Shown in pieces: positions 50,544 to 62,963 of a stretch of 64,000 bases of DNA. This DNA is from Hyperoplus lanceolatus (Eukaryota > Chordata > Actinopteri > Uranoscopiformes > Ammodytidae). Made by a program: the position numbers and the translations under genes. The stretch lies in the NCBI GenBank assembly GCA_026929865.2, contig CM049398.1:21725001-21789000 (forward strand). Reading direction: 5' to 3'. The notes under the pieces were generated by a model. That model did no database searches, was not told the origin of the DNA, and saw nothing but the letters and a program-made list of their open reading frames with translations. Position 1 is the stretch's first letter; each line of letters begins with the position of its first letter.

Positions 50544-51539
50544 CATAGAGAGAGACAGTCTGACTGACTGAGGCTGAAGGTAAGTGCTTGATGAAGGCAG
50601 CGTTGTAGCAGAAGGAGAGACAGAGATGAAGAGGCAGGGAGGGTGTGTTTTGCTCTTCTTTGGAGTGAACTGGAGCTTAATAAGCTTCCTCGATTCACCT
50701 TCCCCTGGCTTCTGATCCAGAACCTGCTCTTATCCTTCTAAACTACACACACACACACACACATACACACAACAACTGTAGACATATGCAACATGGAAAC
50801 ACAATGAAACAGACCGACTTTGGCAACCAGGGCAAAACTTTCAGCCCTTGCTTGTGTTATTACTTTCTTTTCATCCCCCTCTACTATAGCATCCTTGGGT
50901 TTCTTGAAAGGTGCTATGTAAAACTAAGCTACTCTTATTTTTTATTATTCTGGTCATCTGTGGCTGATTTTTTGTGCCAAAATTAAAGATTAAAGCAATT
51001 TAAGTCATCCCATAAACGAGGACTTGTATAGTCTTTACACTCATAATTAACATTAAAATGTGCAAATATATAAAAGGTCAATTGTCTTTATCTGTACCAC
51101 GAAAAGACAAGTGAGCCAATGAACGATGCAAAGGACAGAAGGAGAAGGGAATTGGAACCTCCAAGTTTCTCATATGATTGAGACACAGTGGTGCCAACCT
51201 TTGTGTGTTCATATGTGTGTTTGTTTAGTCTGAAGAAATGGATTTTGCTCCCCTTCATTGTGGTCTGGCGAGGTCATGGATCCATCTAAAAGATATCGTC
51301 ATCTAGAGGTTGTCCAACATAAGCTTGACAGCACTCTCCATCATTGAGACATTACATGGAAACCTTTCCAAACCTGACTGGATGAACACACCACTGGCCG
51401 GGCTGTCACTGCCCTGGCATGATTTTTGAAATACAGAAAGATAGCAGCTCTTCTGGAAAATGTTATGATCATGTTTGTGGAACACCCAAACACAGCCAAA
51501 TAAATAATGGGTTTGATCTGAGAAGGTTTACTGAAGAGT

Positions 51540-54500
51540 CATCATCATCATCATCATCTGCAACCGCTTATCCGAAATCGGGTCGCGGGGGCAGCAGCTT
51601 GAGCAGGGAACCCCAAACTTCTCTTTCCCGGGCCACTTCAACCAGCTCTGACTGGGGGATCCCGAGGCGTTCCCAGGCCAGCGTGGAAATATAATCTCTC
51701 CACCTAGTCCTGGGTCTTCCCCGAGGCCTCCTCCCAGCTGGACGCTCCTGGAACACCTCCCTAGGGAGGCGCCCTGGGGGCATCCTTACCAGATGCCCGA
51801 ACCACCTCAACTGGCTCCTTTCAACGCAAAGGAGTAGCGGCTCTGCCCCGAGTTCCTCACGAATGACTGAGCTTCTCACCCTATCTCTAAGGGAGACGCC
51901 AGCCTCCCTCCTGAGAAAGCCCATTTCGGCCGCTTGTACCCGCGACCTCGTTCTTTCGGTCATTACCCTGCCTTCATGACCATAGGTGAGGGTAGGAACA
52001 AAGATCGCCCGGTAGATCGAAAGCTTTGCCTTACGACTCAGCTCTCTTTTCGTCACAACAGTGCGGTAAAGCGAGTGCAAAACCGCCCCTGCTGCTCCGA
52101 TTCTACGGCCAATCTCACGCTCCATTGTTCCCTCACTCGCAAACAAGACCCCGAGGTACTTGAACTCCTTCACTTGGGGTAAGGACTCATTCCCTACCTG
52201 TAGTAGACAATCCATCGGTTTCCTGCTGAGCACCATGGCCTCCGATTTAGAGGTGCTGATCCTCATCCCAACCGCTTCACACTCGGCTGCAAACCGATCC
52301 AATGAGAGCTGAAGGTCACAGGCCGATGATGCCATCAGAACCACATCATCCGCAAACAGCAGAGATGAGATCTTCAGCCCACCAAACTGCAACCCCTCCC
52401 CACCACGACTACGCCTTGATATCCTGTCCATAAATATCACAAACAGGATTGGTGATAAAGCGCAGCCCTGGCGGAGGCCAACCCCCACCGGAAACAAGTC
52501 TGACTTACTACCGAGAACCCGTACACAGCTCTCGCTTTGAGCGTACAGAGATTGGATGGCCCTGAGAAGAGACACCCTCACCCCATACTCCCGCAGCACC
52601 CCCCACAGTATCTCCCGGGGAACCCGGTCATAAGCCTTCTCCAGATCCACAAAACACATGAAGACTGGATGAGCAAACTCCCAAGCTCCCTCTAGGATCC
52701 TTGCGAGAGTGAAGAGCTGGTCCGTTGTTCCACGGCCAGGACGGAATCCGCATTGTTCCTCTTCAATCTGAGGTTCGACTATCGGCCGAACCCTCCTTTC
52801 CAGCACCTTGGAGTAGACTTTGCCGGGAAGGCTGAGAAGTGTGATACCCCGGTAGTTGGCACACACTCTCTGGTCCCCCTTTTTAAAAATAGGAACCACC
52901 ACCCCGGTCTGCCACTCCTTCGGCACTGTACCCGACTTCCACGCAATGTTGAAGAGGCGTGTCATCCAAGACAGCCCCTCCACACCCATTGCTTTCAGCA
53001 TTTCTGGACGGATCTCATCAACCCCCGGGGCTTTGCCACTGTGGAGTTGTTTGACTACCTCAGTGACTTCCACCAGGGAAATTGACGATGATCCCTCATC
53101 AGCCTCCAGCTCTGCCTCCAACATAGAGGGCGTGTTAGTCGGATTCAGGAGTTCCTCAAAGTGCTCTTTCCACCGACCGACAACCTCCTCAGTTGAGGTC
53201 AACAGCGTCCCATCCTTACTGTACACAGCTTGGATAGTTCCCCGCTTCCCCCTCCTGAGGTGCCGGACGGTCTTCCAGAAACACTTTGGTGCCGACCGAA
53301 AGTCCTTCTCCATGGTTTCTCCGAACTTCTCCCACACCCGCTGCTTTGCCTCTGACACGGCAGAAGCTGCAGCCCTTCGGGCCTGTCGGTACCTTGCAAC
53401 TGCCTCAGGAGTCCCCCGAGACAACAAATCCCGGAAGCACTCCTTCTTCAGTCGGACGGCTTCCCTGACCACCGAGGTCCACCACGGCGTTCGAGGGTTA
53501 CCGCCCCTTGAGGCACCTAAGACCTTGAGACCACAGCTGCCTGTCGCGGCTTCAGCAATGGAAGTTTTGAACATCGACCACTCGGGTTCAATGCCCCCAA
53601 CCTCCACAGGGATGCTAGAAAACCTCTGCAGGAGGTGCAAATTAAAGATCTCTTGAACAGGGGCCTCCGCTAGACGTTCCCAGTTCACCCGCACTACCCG
53701 TTTGGGCTTACCAGGTCTGTCCAGAGTCTTCCCCCACCCTTTGACCCAACTCACAACCAGATGGTGATCAGTTGACAGCTCCGCCCCTCTCTTCACCCGA
53801 GTGTCCGAAACATGCGGCCTCAGATCAGATGATACGATCACAAAATCGATCATCGACCTTCGGCCTAGGGCGCTCTGGTACCATGTACACTTATGAGCAT
53901 CCTTATGTTCGAACATGGTGTTTATTATAGACAAACCATGACCAGCACAGAAGTCTAACAACAAACGACCACTCGGGTTCAGATCAGGGAGGCCGTTCCT
54001 CCCAATCACGCCTTTCCAGGTGTCTCCATCATTGCCCACGTGCGCGTTAAAGTCTCCCAGCAGAACTATGGAGTCCCCTACCGGAGCCCCATGCAGGACT
54101 CCGTTCAGGGTCTCCAAGAAGGCCGAATACTCCGAACTGCTGTTTGGTGCATACGCACAAACAACAGTCAGAGTCTTCCCCCCCACAACCCGGAGGCGTA
54201 GGGAGGCGACCCTCTCGTCCACCGGGGTAAACTCCAACGTAGTAGCGCCCAGCCGGGGGCTCGTGAGTATCCCCACACCGGCCCGGCACCTCACACCTTG
54301 GGCAACTCCAGAGAAGAATAGAGTCCAACCCCTGTCCAGAAGTACGGTTCCAGAGCCAAGACTGTGCGTGGAGGTAAGCCCCACCAGATCTAATTGGTAG
54401 CGCTCCACCTCCCGCACCAGTTCCGGCTCCTTCCCCCACAGCGAGGTGACGTTCCACGTCCCCAAAGCCAGCCTCTGCCGCCCGGGTCTGGTCCGTCGTG

Positions 54501-54911
54501 GTCCCCGCCCTTCACTGCCACCCTGTATGCAGCGCACCCGACCCCAGCGGTTCCTCCGATGAGTGGTGGGCCCATCCGTTGTAGAGGAGTGTGTTGCCAC
54601 GTAGCTTTTTCGGGCTGTGCCCGGCCGGGCCCCGTGGCAGACCCGGCCACCAGACGCTCGCAGGCGGGCCCCCTGTCTGGGCCTGGCTCCAGCCGGGGGC
54701 CCCGGGCTTCCTCCGGGCAGGGTCTCTCCTCCTCGTTTGTGTTGTTCCATGAGGTCTTTTTGAACCATTCTTAGTCGGGCCCCTCACCTGAGACCACTTT
54801 GCCTTGGGAGACCCTACCAGGAGCACTAGGCTCCGGACAACACAGCTCTCAGGTTCACAGGGGCACACAAACCTCTCCACCACGGTAAGGTGATGGTTCC
54901 CGGAGAGGTCA
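51540..54911 (-). mobile_element. Full-length Rex3 (RTE-clade) non-LTR retrotransposon
   Basis: It encodes endonuclease and reverse transcriptase on the minus strand and ends in a short (ATG)n tail (51540-51557 on plus), as expected for an RTE element. The family call is supported by the usual Rex3 PCR primer sites as I remember them: one matches at 52450-52470 with two differences and the other exactly at 52895-52914. The 5' side reads ACCTTACCGTGGTGGAGAGG upstream of the ORF. AAGAGT occurs at both borders (51534-51539 and 54912-54917), a possible short target duplication. Full length is rare, since most copies are 5' truncated. Confidence 0.88.
51568..54768 (-). CDS. Rex3 polyprotein: AP endonuclease + reverse transcriptase
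   Basis: A single 1066-codon ORF with no stop or frameshift. Residues 1-100 are a basic, Pro/Arg-rich leader. The first Met is a guess, since RTE ORFs often start in poorly conserved sequence and an overlapping open frame lies upstream. Residues ~101-343 are an APE-type endonuclease: [11 protein letters not shown] (catalytic Asn), [11 protein letters not shown] (238-248), [15 protein letters not shown] and [10 protein letters not shown]. The usual catalytic Glu is not obvious in [12 protein letters not shown]. Residues ~620-880 are the reverse transcriptase: [13 protein letters not shown] (first Asp pair region), [13 protein letters not shown] and LLFADDVVL (catalytic FADD, 805-808). The C-terminal part ends [20 protein letters not shown] and LLPPRPDFG. 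It would nick target DNA and copy its own RNA there. The open frame implies a recent insertion. Confidence 0.92.
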   Translation of the reverse strand: MVQKDLMEQHKRGGETLPGGSPGPPAGARPRQGARLRASGGRVCHGARPGTARKSYVATHSSTTDGPTTHRRNRWGRVRCIQGGSEGRGPRRTRPGRQRLALGTWNVTSLWGKEPELVREVERYQLDLVGLTSTHSLGSGTVLLDRGWTLFFSGVAQGVRCRAGVGILTSPRLGATTLEFTPVDERVASLRLRVVGGKTLTVVCAYAPNSSSEYSAFLETLNGVLHGAPVGDSIVLLGDFNAHVGNDGDTWKGVIGRNGLPDLNPSGRLLLDFCAGHGLSIINTMFEHKDAHKCTWYQSALGRRSMIDFVIVSSDLRPHVSDTRVKRGAELSTDHHLVVSWVKGWGKTLDRPGKPKRVVRVNWERLAEAPVQEIFNLHLLQRFSSIPVEVGGIEPEWSMFKTSIAEAATGSCGLKVLGASRGGNPRTPWWTSVVREAVRLKKECFRDLLSRGTPEAVARYRQARRAAASAVSEAKQRVWEKFGETMEKDFRSAPKCFWKTVRHLRRGKRGTIQAVYSKDGTLLTSTEEVVGRWKEHFEELLNPTNTPSMLEAELEADEGSSSISLVEVTEVVKQLHSGKAPGVDEIRPEMLKAMGVEGLSWMTRLFNIAWKSGTVPKEWQTGVVVPIFKKGDQRVCANYRGITLLSLPGKVYSKVLERRVRPIVEPQIEEEQCGFRPGRGTTDQLFTLARILEGAWEFAHPVFMCFVDLEKAYDRVPREILWGVLREYGVRVSLLRAIQSLYAQSESCVRVLGSKSDLFPVGVGLRQGCALSPILFVIFMDRISRRSRGGEGLQFGGLKISSLLFADDVVLMASSACDLQLSLDRFAAECEAVGMRISTSKSEAMVLSRKPMDCLLQVGNESLPQVKEFKYLGVLFASEGTMEREIGRRIGAAGAVLHSLYRTVVTKRELSRKAKLSIYRAIFVPTLTYGHEGRVMTERTRSRVQAAEMGFLRREAGVSLRDRVRSSVIREELGAEPLLLCVERSQLRWFGHLVRMPPGRLPREVFQERPAGRRPRGRPRTRWRDYISTLAWERLGIPQSELVEVAREREVWGSLLKLLPPRPDFG

Positions 54912-55236
54912 AAGAGTAGATATGTCCATTCATATACTGTATGTGCACATGTGTTTCACACAACTTGACCTCTTGCAAATGGAAGCAGGGAGCGAGAGAG
55001 AGAGAAAGAGAGACAGAGAGAGCTGTTTCACTGCCGTTCTCTCAAAAGATTTTTCCTACTTCCTACTACCAACTCATTGGCAGTTTATTGTCACCAGCAT
55101 AATTAACATAGACGTCGATTACGGGGGGGATGGGGGGTACATGTACCCCCCACTTTTCGTCAAGACTCATTTTGTCCCCCCCACTTTTTAAGCCGGACAT
55201 GGAGTGCGTCCAGCCGTATTAAAACACAGCGTCAAG

Positions 55237-55260
55237 GTCTCTCTCTCTCTCTCTCTCTCT
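55237..55260. repeat. (CT)n tract
   Basis: Twelve CT units inside the 55107-57506 element. Confidence 0.95.
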
Positions 55261-55612
55261 GTGCGCGCACGACCGTGATTGGCCGCCGCCTATCCTTGTT
55301 TCGCACTACCAGATTGGATGGATGCGTGTTGTGAATTGAGAACTGTCGGCTCATGGTGTGAGCCTCTCGCCTCTCTTTTTCGCCTTCTCTCTGTTTAAAC
55401 CTAAACAGATAAGCGTAGAAGCGGCACTAGTAGGCTTAGACCGTAAACTTTTTTTAAATAGCACAACAGCAGTGGATGGTCTACCAACGACAAAACAGTG
55501 AACATGCTCCGAAGTCTCCGCTAGTTCCTCCATGCCCACTAATGACTGTAAATGTTGCAGACACAAACAGCAGCTTGTGTCGCGGCACATGGATAGGCCT
55601 ACTGACGATGTT

Positions 55613-56853
55613 CAGTGACATGCGGTCAGGGTAGGCAAGGTAGGCAGTGCCTACCCTGGCGCCTTGTGCAAAAAAATAAAAATAAAATAAAATATTTTTT
55701 TTATTTAATAAACTTATATTTGTATTATTACTGTTAATTATTTCGATCTTTACATGTAATCCGCAATTACTTTAAAAAAGTGTAGACGTTTTGATTAGAA
55801 AGGTGGCAGTTGGTAAGTTACGCCAAAGAAATATTGTGCTTTTGCTGTTTCCCATTCATTGTGTACGGCAAAGAATCAGTGCTTTTGCGCCTATTCATTG
55901 TGGACGGCAAGAAAAAAAGGTTTTCGCGCATGCGCACTTGATTCTGTATTATTTAACATGTATGCAAATAAGCGGAATTCTTTGTGCTTTTTTTACGTAA
56001 ATGGTATGCCACATAAGCCTTTACGTTACATATCATCACACGTCGCGTTACACCCGCAGATTTTTAAGTCAACATTGCAGCTGCCGTGTCCGTGCCTTTC
56101 TTTATAGGTCCATGGTCCGTGCCCGCAGATATTTCAGACTGGAGGAATTTTAACAAAATGGATTATAATTTAAAAAGGAACAGAACGAATAGCAAGAGAA
56201 CGGCCTGCGCCAGCCTTGGACGGTGTACAGCAGCAACAGGGACAAACAATGTTCGAGCATTTCAAACGGACAGGTAGCCTACATGAACGGAAGGATGCTA
56301 GCTAGCTGTGCTGTCAGTCAGACTGTCACTGGATTACTATCGTCTTGCTTATTTCTACAGCCAGGGAGTCAGATTGGTGAGTCAGAAACTTTTTTGGGGT
56401 TTATTTAACAATAAAGTTGGATGAATTGATACCGAGTGCAATCCATTCTGCATTTTATATTCAATTGAGCAGTTGTGTTTTCATTGTTACTGACGGACAA
56501 ACCTAAACTCTGCAATGTGGATAAATGGTTACATTCTGATGCTGGACAGGTCCATGGGGCATATGCTACTGGTACTTTATCTATTAAGATAAAGTTTATG
56601 GAGTGGAGTTGCCATCAGTTATGCTGTAGTCCTACATAATGATGAATGCTGTCTTTTATTTTTAAGTTGAATAGAAGTAGTACCGGTAGTTTGAATCGGC
56701 GAAGGTTTGACTTGTTGCCTTACGTTTTTTCGGCCCTCAGTGTGAGGGACGGGTCCGTTAATTCGATGGATGCAATGTTTAATCATTTAGACCAAACTAC
56801 AGTCGGCTACGGGCAAACCTGAAGTCACCGTCGTGACATTTCATATACGTCCC

Positions 56854-56892
<39 letters not shown>

Positions 56893-57045
56893 TGAGAGAG
56901 AGAGAAAGGGAGGAACTTATTTGAAATCGGCCGTGCGTGCCTGTTTGTTGTTTATTGTTTTTGATTTAACAATATATAGGTTTAGAGAAATCTGGCTTTC
57001 AGAACTCAGTGCCTACCCACTCACTGACCTCACCGCACGTCACTG
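55613..57045. mobile_element. hAT-type element with CAGTGACATGCGGT ends
   Basis: The left CAGTGACATGCGGT and right ACCGCACGTCACTG (one mismatch) are flanked by the perfect 8 bp duplication ACGATGTT (55605-55612 and 57046-57053). GTAGGCAGTGCCTACCC near the left end and GTGCCTACCC near the right are subterminal. A (GT)n tract lies at 56857-56890. A short frame near 56152 (MDYNLKRNRTNSKRT) is not recognisable as transposase. Confidence 0.93.
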
Positions 57046-57514
57046 ACGATGTTGTTTATCAAGAAGTAATTGAAGCTGATCATGGCTATGCTACTAGCAA
57101 GGTTGCCATGGAGACCGAGGCGGAGTAATATTGTTGTGCGACAGTCCAGCCGTGCTTCGGCTCCATTTGAGCACGGTCAAAATGCTTTCGACCAATCAGA
57201 TTGCTCAATCGGAACTACCTTCCCAAGCTCCTTTTGTTTACGTCATGTTTGGTTGGGCTACGGGGAGCAGCTAGTGGCATATGTCCGCTGCTTTTTGAAA
57301 ATGCTTTTTTCATCAAATGTGTCAGACATCAGTGTTTTGTATACATTTTATTCATTAGTGAGCGGGTATGCCGTCTTTCAGAACCGTTCATTACCTGGAC
57401 TAAAGAGAAAAAAAGATGTTTCCTCATTGTCCCCCCCCACTTTTGAAAATGCACTCCAGAATGCCTGTTTGTCCCCCCCACTTGTTTAGCCAAATCGACG
57501 TCCATGATAATTAA

Positions 57515-59639
57515 GTAATTATACTGCGCTCATCGAAGGGACACTGAATTTGATTAACACAGAAATACACATGGAAGCTGTGTGACACATCAGCCTCAAG
57601 GCTTTAAGAAAGATGCAAAAACAAAGGGAGGAAAGAGAGAGAGAGAACAGCCCTGGAGAGATGGTCTTTAGTTAAAACAGTGTAACCAGTGCAACTGGAA
57701 TTAATATCTGGGTCTGTGTGTGTTTATGGAGTTGCCGGGCTCTTGGAATTACTGCTCTTTCATTGGCTTCAGAGGGGCATGCATGTACATTCACATATAC
57801 TGTGTCAGTATATGCATATACCTCAGAGAGAGCTCACACGTACAAGCCACAATCCAGACGGGCGCTCTCTCTTCGACTCAAATGAACGCATCACTAATTC
57901 ACTCCGTGGGAGCCTCTAATCAGCTGCAAATGAACAGAGAGAGGCAGAGGACAAGGAGAAAGGTGAATTTAATATGTTGTTGCCGCAAGAGAAAGACAGT
58001 TATCCAACAAAGCTTCATTCAACCAAATTGAGGGAAATTAATCAATGTCAGCTGAATGCTAAAAGATGAGGCAAACTGTGTGGTACCAATGGTCATCATT
58101 TAATTAAAACAAAAAAAATGTGTGTTTCTTCTGTGTTGTTGAAATGCCATGCCACTCACTCGGTGTGAATCACAGTCTCTCTATAATGATAAACAGCAGC
58201 ACAGACATAGCATTTGGAGGTGTGCGTGGGTGTTTTCAGCAAACAGAAGAACAATGTTAGTGGACAAGAAACTGATTAAAATGAGAAAAGGTGCAAAGTG
58301 CAGCACCAACTAAACTTGAGTAGAAAAGTAAGTATTAGAAAACAGCTTGTTAGTCACGATGATGGGGGGAGTTTAGAGAATGATAAACTCAAGCTGAGAT
58401 ACTTCACACACCGCCCAGAATGTCAATAAACATTTGCTTTACTATTAAAAAAAGAAGTTTGCAATGGTCTCAGGAAAGTCACAACAAAATGTTATTCTTT
58501 CATACATTTGAAAAACATCGTCTCGAAAGTGCATGTCAGCATCAACTCTGCCTTTTTTTGTCCCATATTGCAGAAGGAACAGCTGTTGATGTTGCATATC
58601 ATATAGCCTCAGGCTGGCAAAGGAAACACAAAATGAGAAACTCGTGTTTATTCACACTACCATTAGGAGGAATGACACACACACAAAATGAGCGACAATT
58701 GAACGTGTGTATGTGTGCTCCGAATACATAAAGAAATTGTGCCTAAAATGTCAAGAGTGTTCTAATTCAGCCTATAGGCAAACACTGAGAGAGACAGACG
58801 TTCTACAAGAAAACGGGAAGGTACAAGGGTTCATTGACCAGCTCAGGATGTTAAAATGGCTTTCTGAAACACTTACACACACACACATATATAAACATTG
58901 CGTTCCTGGAGACCTATGTTTATATTCCATCAGGTGCTGGGAAGAAGCCACACACATTTCATCTAATCTAAATAAGGTTTCATCCCTAATCTACAGGAGC
59001 TGAAGCAGGAACGCAGAATTAGATTAGATGGAGAGTGAACTTCCTTGTCAGCTGTGATAATCCCTTTTGGTACAAGTTGTACCAAAAATATACTTTGAGT
59101 TTCGCTGACTGCATAGTGGGAATGTGTACTTAATCAGCCATAGTTGCTTGATTGAAACTTAACATTTCTATTGATGTTTAAAAAAAAATCTATTTCTGAA
59201 GGCAGTTTTCCGTATCTTTATGGTACATGACACATTATGTTCTCACTTAAGCTATGCATTTAATATCAGTTTCATGTAAATGTGGAGGTAATAACAGCTG
59301 TTAGCTGGCCCTGTTTCTCCCACACGCTAATTAAACCCCCCATTCCATGAGTCATGATATCTTCTTTTCTCTCCTTTTTAAGTAGGGATTACTTTAAGCC
59401 TCCACGTGAAGATGATACTGATAGCAATAGCTGTTGTTGTTACTGCGCTTGCCAGTCTGCCACACTGCTGCACCACAATTGATGACAGTGCTTAAACCAG
59501 ATCATTTAGACTTAGTCATAAATCACCTCAAGCCTCTGAATGACTCAAGAGGGAGAGCTCTGATGAGTCCAACCTGCCATTTTACATATTGTTATGACAC
59601 TCTATCAAAGTCCATGGTTCAATATAATGGAAATGTATA
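57515..59639. other. Unique-looking sequence, no gene seen
   Basis: No ORF with a domain, no RNA gene, no transposon end and no long microsatellite. Confidence 0.5.
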
Positions 59640-60105
59640 TTGTTTATTGTTTATTGTGGATTCCCATTAGTTGACGCAGAAGCGGCAGACTAGTCTTCCT
59701 GGGGTCCAATTAAAATCTGAACACACAAACAACAAATCATCACATTCACTCAAATACAGTAAAAGTACAGTTACAAGACTACAAATACATAACAACAGTT
59801 GCAAACAAACAAATAAATGGGCATGTGGGGCCTATTTCAGGTAGCTGGTTTTACATACTCTGAGTTTAACCCTGCGCTCTGAGTTGGTCAACTCAGAGCG
59901 CAGGGTTGATGAGTAACTCTGGGTTTTCGGTTTCAGAACAGTGGATCTGCGTTGGGTCAATCAACTCTGAGCGTGTTCACTCTGGGTGGAGCGTGTGCAT
60001 AAAAGCCATCGTCAATGGATCGCTGATAACATGATTCACCATGGAAACAGAAGAAACAAATGCGTGATCCTCCCACTTCTCCACTTCTCAATTATATATT
60101 ATATA

Positions 60106-61224
60106 TAGGGGAAGGTGGGGTGATTTGTGCATTTTGGAAGTTGCAAAACCCCTTGTTTCTAGAAAACCGTGGAAGAAATTGGAAATGTGACCACATATTT
60201 AAGAAGAGCCATCCATTTGACTCATCCTGTAAAGAAGGGAGACACAAGGAATAAGATATAAGCACATTTAAGCTCAAAAAACTGTGTTTTGCCTTTCAAA
60301 GTAAAATTTCCATGATCAAGGTTTTTTGATTATTGTGACTGAACAATTATAGACACGTTTGAAAACATTTGACACATGTTTTAGTGCTTTGGTATGCTAC
60401 ACTTTGAGTCTATATAGTTAGCACAATGTCAACCCTAAATTGCTGCATCATGCCTATTATCCAAAATTCTGGGGATGGGGTGATTTGTGCGCAAGGGCCT
60501 GGGTGAGTTATAAGTAAGTAAGTAAGTAAAATGTATTTATAAAAGCACATTTATGACAGTTTGCACTGTCCAAAGTGCTGTACATAGTGCATTCAGTAGG
60601 TAAACAATGAAGGTAAAATAACAATAACCAAAATAAAAGACGTAAAGCCCATACATCCACATAAACACAGATAGTAGTGCAGAGGTAAGTAAGTAGTGCA
60701 GAGGTTAATGGGGAGGAAACACCAGGGTGTACATATGGGTTTTGAGCCTTGATTTAAAGGCAGAAATGTAGGGGGAATCACATTTGTCAGGTGGCAGTTG
60801 GTTCCACAAGCACGGAGCAACTAGTGCAAAGTACATTTCTGAGAGTTGTGCCAGTGGCATGGCTGTATACGCTGGTCACCAAAAGAAAGTGATAGTCTAC
60901 AGTAGCTCAGGAGAGAGTGACATCTCAATTCCACTTAACGACACCACTGATGAGAGTTCAGATGGCCAGAAAGATGATGATGGTGACTTTGTCATTGTGA
61001 CACAATGACAAAGTCACCCCACTCCGGGGGGGGATTTGTGCGACAAGACAACTTTTTTTTCCGAAAGCTATATTTCTTAAACAGTTTATTCCAGATCCAA
61101 AGTTTTTATTGCCAGGGATGCACAACATCCTGATATATGTACATATTTGAGTTGGAGACATAACTGTCAAGGCCTCACTTTAAAATCACTTTGAGTAAAA
61201 AGTTGCACAAATCACCCCACCTTC

Positions 61225-61229
<5 letters not shown>
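60106..61229. mobile_element. TA-target composite element, copy 2 (inverted)
   Basis: Reverse complement of the element at 4942-6061 across its whole length, with very few differences. It has the same TIRs, the same captured LINE tail (60508-60828) and the same ORF. The LINE's tetranucleotide tail is longer here. An internal pair of GGGGTGATTTGTGC boxes is reduced to one degenerate box with a G-run near 61024. The right end runs into a (TA)n tract, consistent with a TA target. Confidence 0.85.
60784..61008 (+). other. Short acidic ORF in composite element copy 2
   Basis: 74 codons, differing from the copy 1 ORF by one residue (Tyr for Lys at position 17, close to the LINE junction). The same description applies: an antisense-LINE start, then element sequence with a Ser/Asp-rich end and GDFVIVTQ. 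Not recognised. Confidence 0.3.

Positions 61230-61310
<81 letters not shown>
61229..61310. repeat. (TA)n microsatellite
   Basis: About 41 TA units directly at the right end of composite copy 2. A short TATA tract is also at its left (60092-60107), so the element may have landed in a TA repeat. Confidence 0.97.
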
Positions 61311-61317
<7 letters not shown>

Positions 61318-62932
61318 TTTATGGTAGCCTATGGAGAAGAATTAACGGGGATATTGTCACATAACTCTGATCTAATCTCCTCGGCAATTCAGAAAAAAAC
61401 AGAGCAATCATTTCACTTCCGTATAAGAAGCCATAGTCTATTTTAAAAAGTTACGCATATCAGCAGTAAAGTAATAAAGCTGGCGCGGCACAGCATTTCT
61501 GACAGTGTTTTATATTCGCTGTATAATATGTTGGGAAGCTATAGCCTAATAGCCCACTGTGCAGTAAACAGACTGTCGCTTCTTTTAAATGGGGAGTGAA
61601 TGACATTAACGTCAGACACATCAGGTGACAGTTTCCATTGAAGAGCCTGATTGATTTATTACCAGATCCATTTTCCTCAAGTGATCACAGTTTAAATTAT
61701 TATATTATTTTTATATTCATATTAGGCTATTTAACGAGGCTCGTCTGTGATTTAGGATCGCACAAGTGAACAGTAACAATCGCGTGCAGCCGCAGCGTTA
61801 CATGAATCCACCTGACATAAATCTGTTTAGTGGCCCAGACGTTAAAAAGCATACAATAGCCTACAAATAGGTTTATTAATCTGAATGTAGAGCATGTCAC
61901 GATGTGTAAGGTGGCCGCCCATATGAACGGACCGAGGGCTGAGAACAAGGCTACTGATCAGATAAATGATCGGTCAAACGTAAAATCATCAGGAAATGAT
62001 TTTGCTTCAAACTGTACAGGGACGCGTGTGACAGTGACACTCTTTCTTCAGTCGGAGCTGCTGCGTAAAGTGAAAACAAACTCAGGGTAGGTCTAACCAC
62101 CTATCCAGCAGGTTAGACCCATGGCGTATGTTGCCGCAGTAACTGACTCTCGGTTGCGCTGAACCTGCTACCTGAAACGGAAAACCCAGAGTTTCCACTA
62201 ACTCAGAGCGAACAAACTCTGGGTTGCCTCAAAACCAGCTACCTGAAATAGGCCCCTGGGCGCCTCAGAGCGCGCAAGCACCCACATCAAAACACAATAC
62301 ATTGAGCACCAAGCCAAGCCAGAGTCCCGAGTTGCTATTTAACATAAATAAAATAGGATTTAATTTGCCTCTTGAATTCCCTCTTCACAGGTATAACACA
62401 AATGTGGCCACTGCTTTAAGATCTTGTGACAGAACAGACTTAAGTTTACAGCATGTAGATGCAGAATAGTACAGTGTAGAATCGTCAGCGTATAAAACCA
62501 TAGTGGATTCTTGAATAACAAGCGGGAGATCATTCGTAAAAATTTAAAATAAGAGCAGACCCAAACAACTTCCTTGCGGCACACCACAGTCAATGTTAAT
62601 GCTGTTGGACAGAGTACCATTCAAGAAAACCCATTGAGTTCTGATGTCTGTATTTGCATGAATGATATGAACGACAGAAGATATATATAGACCTAAATCA
62701 AACATCCCGAGTCAGAAAAATTAATTCACTGACACCCACACTGATGTGCTTGCTGATTTGCACCACCAAGGCACAAATAAACACTCTACTTTACCACCAC
62801 CTACAACAACAACATCAACAGCAGTCAGGTAAGGGCTGCAGTTCAAATATTAATTACTTGACATAACTCTTGCTTGCACTGTTTCCCACAAGAATAGTCA
62901 CATAACGCGTTCCCCCCGGCCACTGTTTAACA

Positions 62933-62963
<31 letters not shown>

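Larger units (their letters stand above)
55107..57506. mobile_element. Element with CATRGACGTCGATT ends and C-run boxes
   Basis: The left CATAGACGTCGATT and the right end (CATGGACGTCGATT read inward) are inverted repeats. The perfect 8 bp duplication ATAATTAA lies at 55099-55106 and 57507-57514. Boxes of TGTCCCCCCCCACTTTT occur near both ends in the same orientation. A hAT (55613-57045) is nested inside. An 8 bp duplication suggests hAT, but the termini are unusual. Confidence 0.87.
59827..62256. mobile_element. Harbinger-type non-autonomous element with GGGGCCTATTTCAGG ends
   Basis: GGGGCCTATTTCAGGTAGCT is exactly complementary to the right end and continues into GGTTTT. Subterminal ACTCTGAGTT / AACTCAGAGCG boxes occur on both sides. 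It contains the second composite element and a long (TA)n. No transposase. The TIR style is that of teleost Harbinger elements, but no clean 3 bp duplication is visible. Confidence 0.8.
59640..62660 (-). pseudogene. LINE on minus strand, split by a Harbinger-type element
   Basis: The minus strand from 62640 reads TQWVFLNGTLSNSINIDCGV then PQGSCLGLLLF, a stop, and FTNDLPLVIQESTMVLYADD then STLYYSAS. These are the GxPQG and YADD motifs of a CR1/L2/jockey-group reverse transcriptase. The frame is broken. On the other side of the inserted element, 59826 down to 59640 reads as a 3' UTR with TGGACCCCAGGAAGACTAGT and ends in AATAAACAATAAACAATA, a tail of the same orientation. That both parts come from one copy is likely but not proven; most of the region between RT and 3' UTR is missing. 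Confidence 0.65.

Noticed and set aside
52856..53656. Long plus-strand ORFs opposite Rex3
   Set aside because: They are antisense shadows of the GC-rich Rex3 coding sequence.
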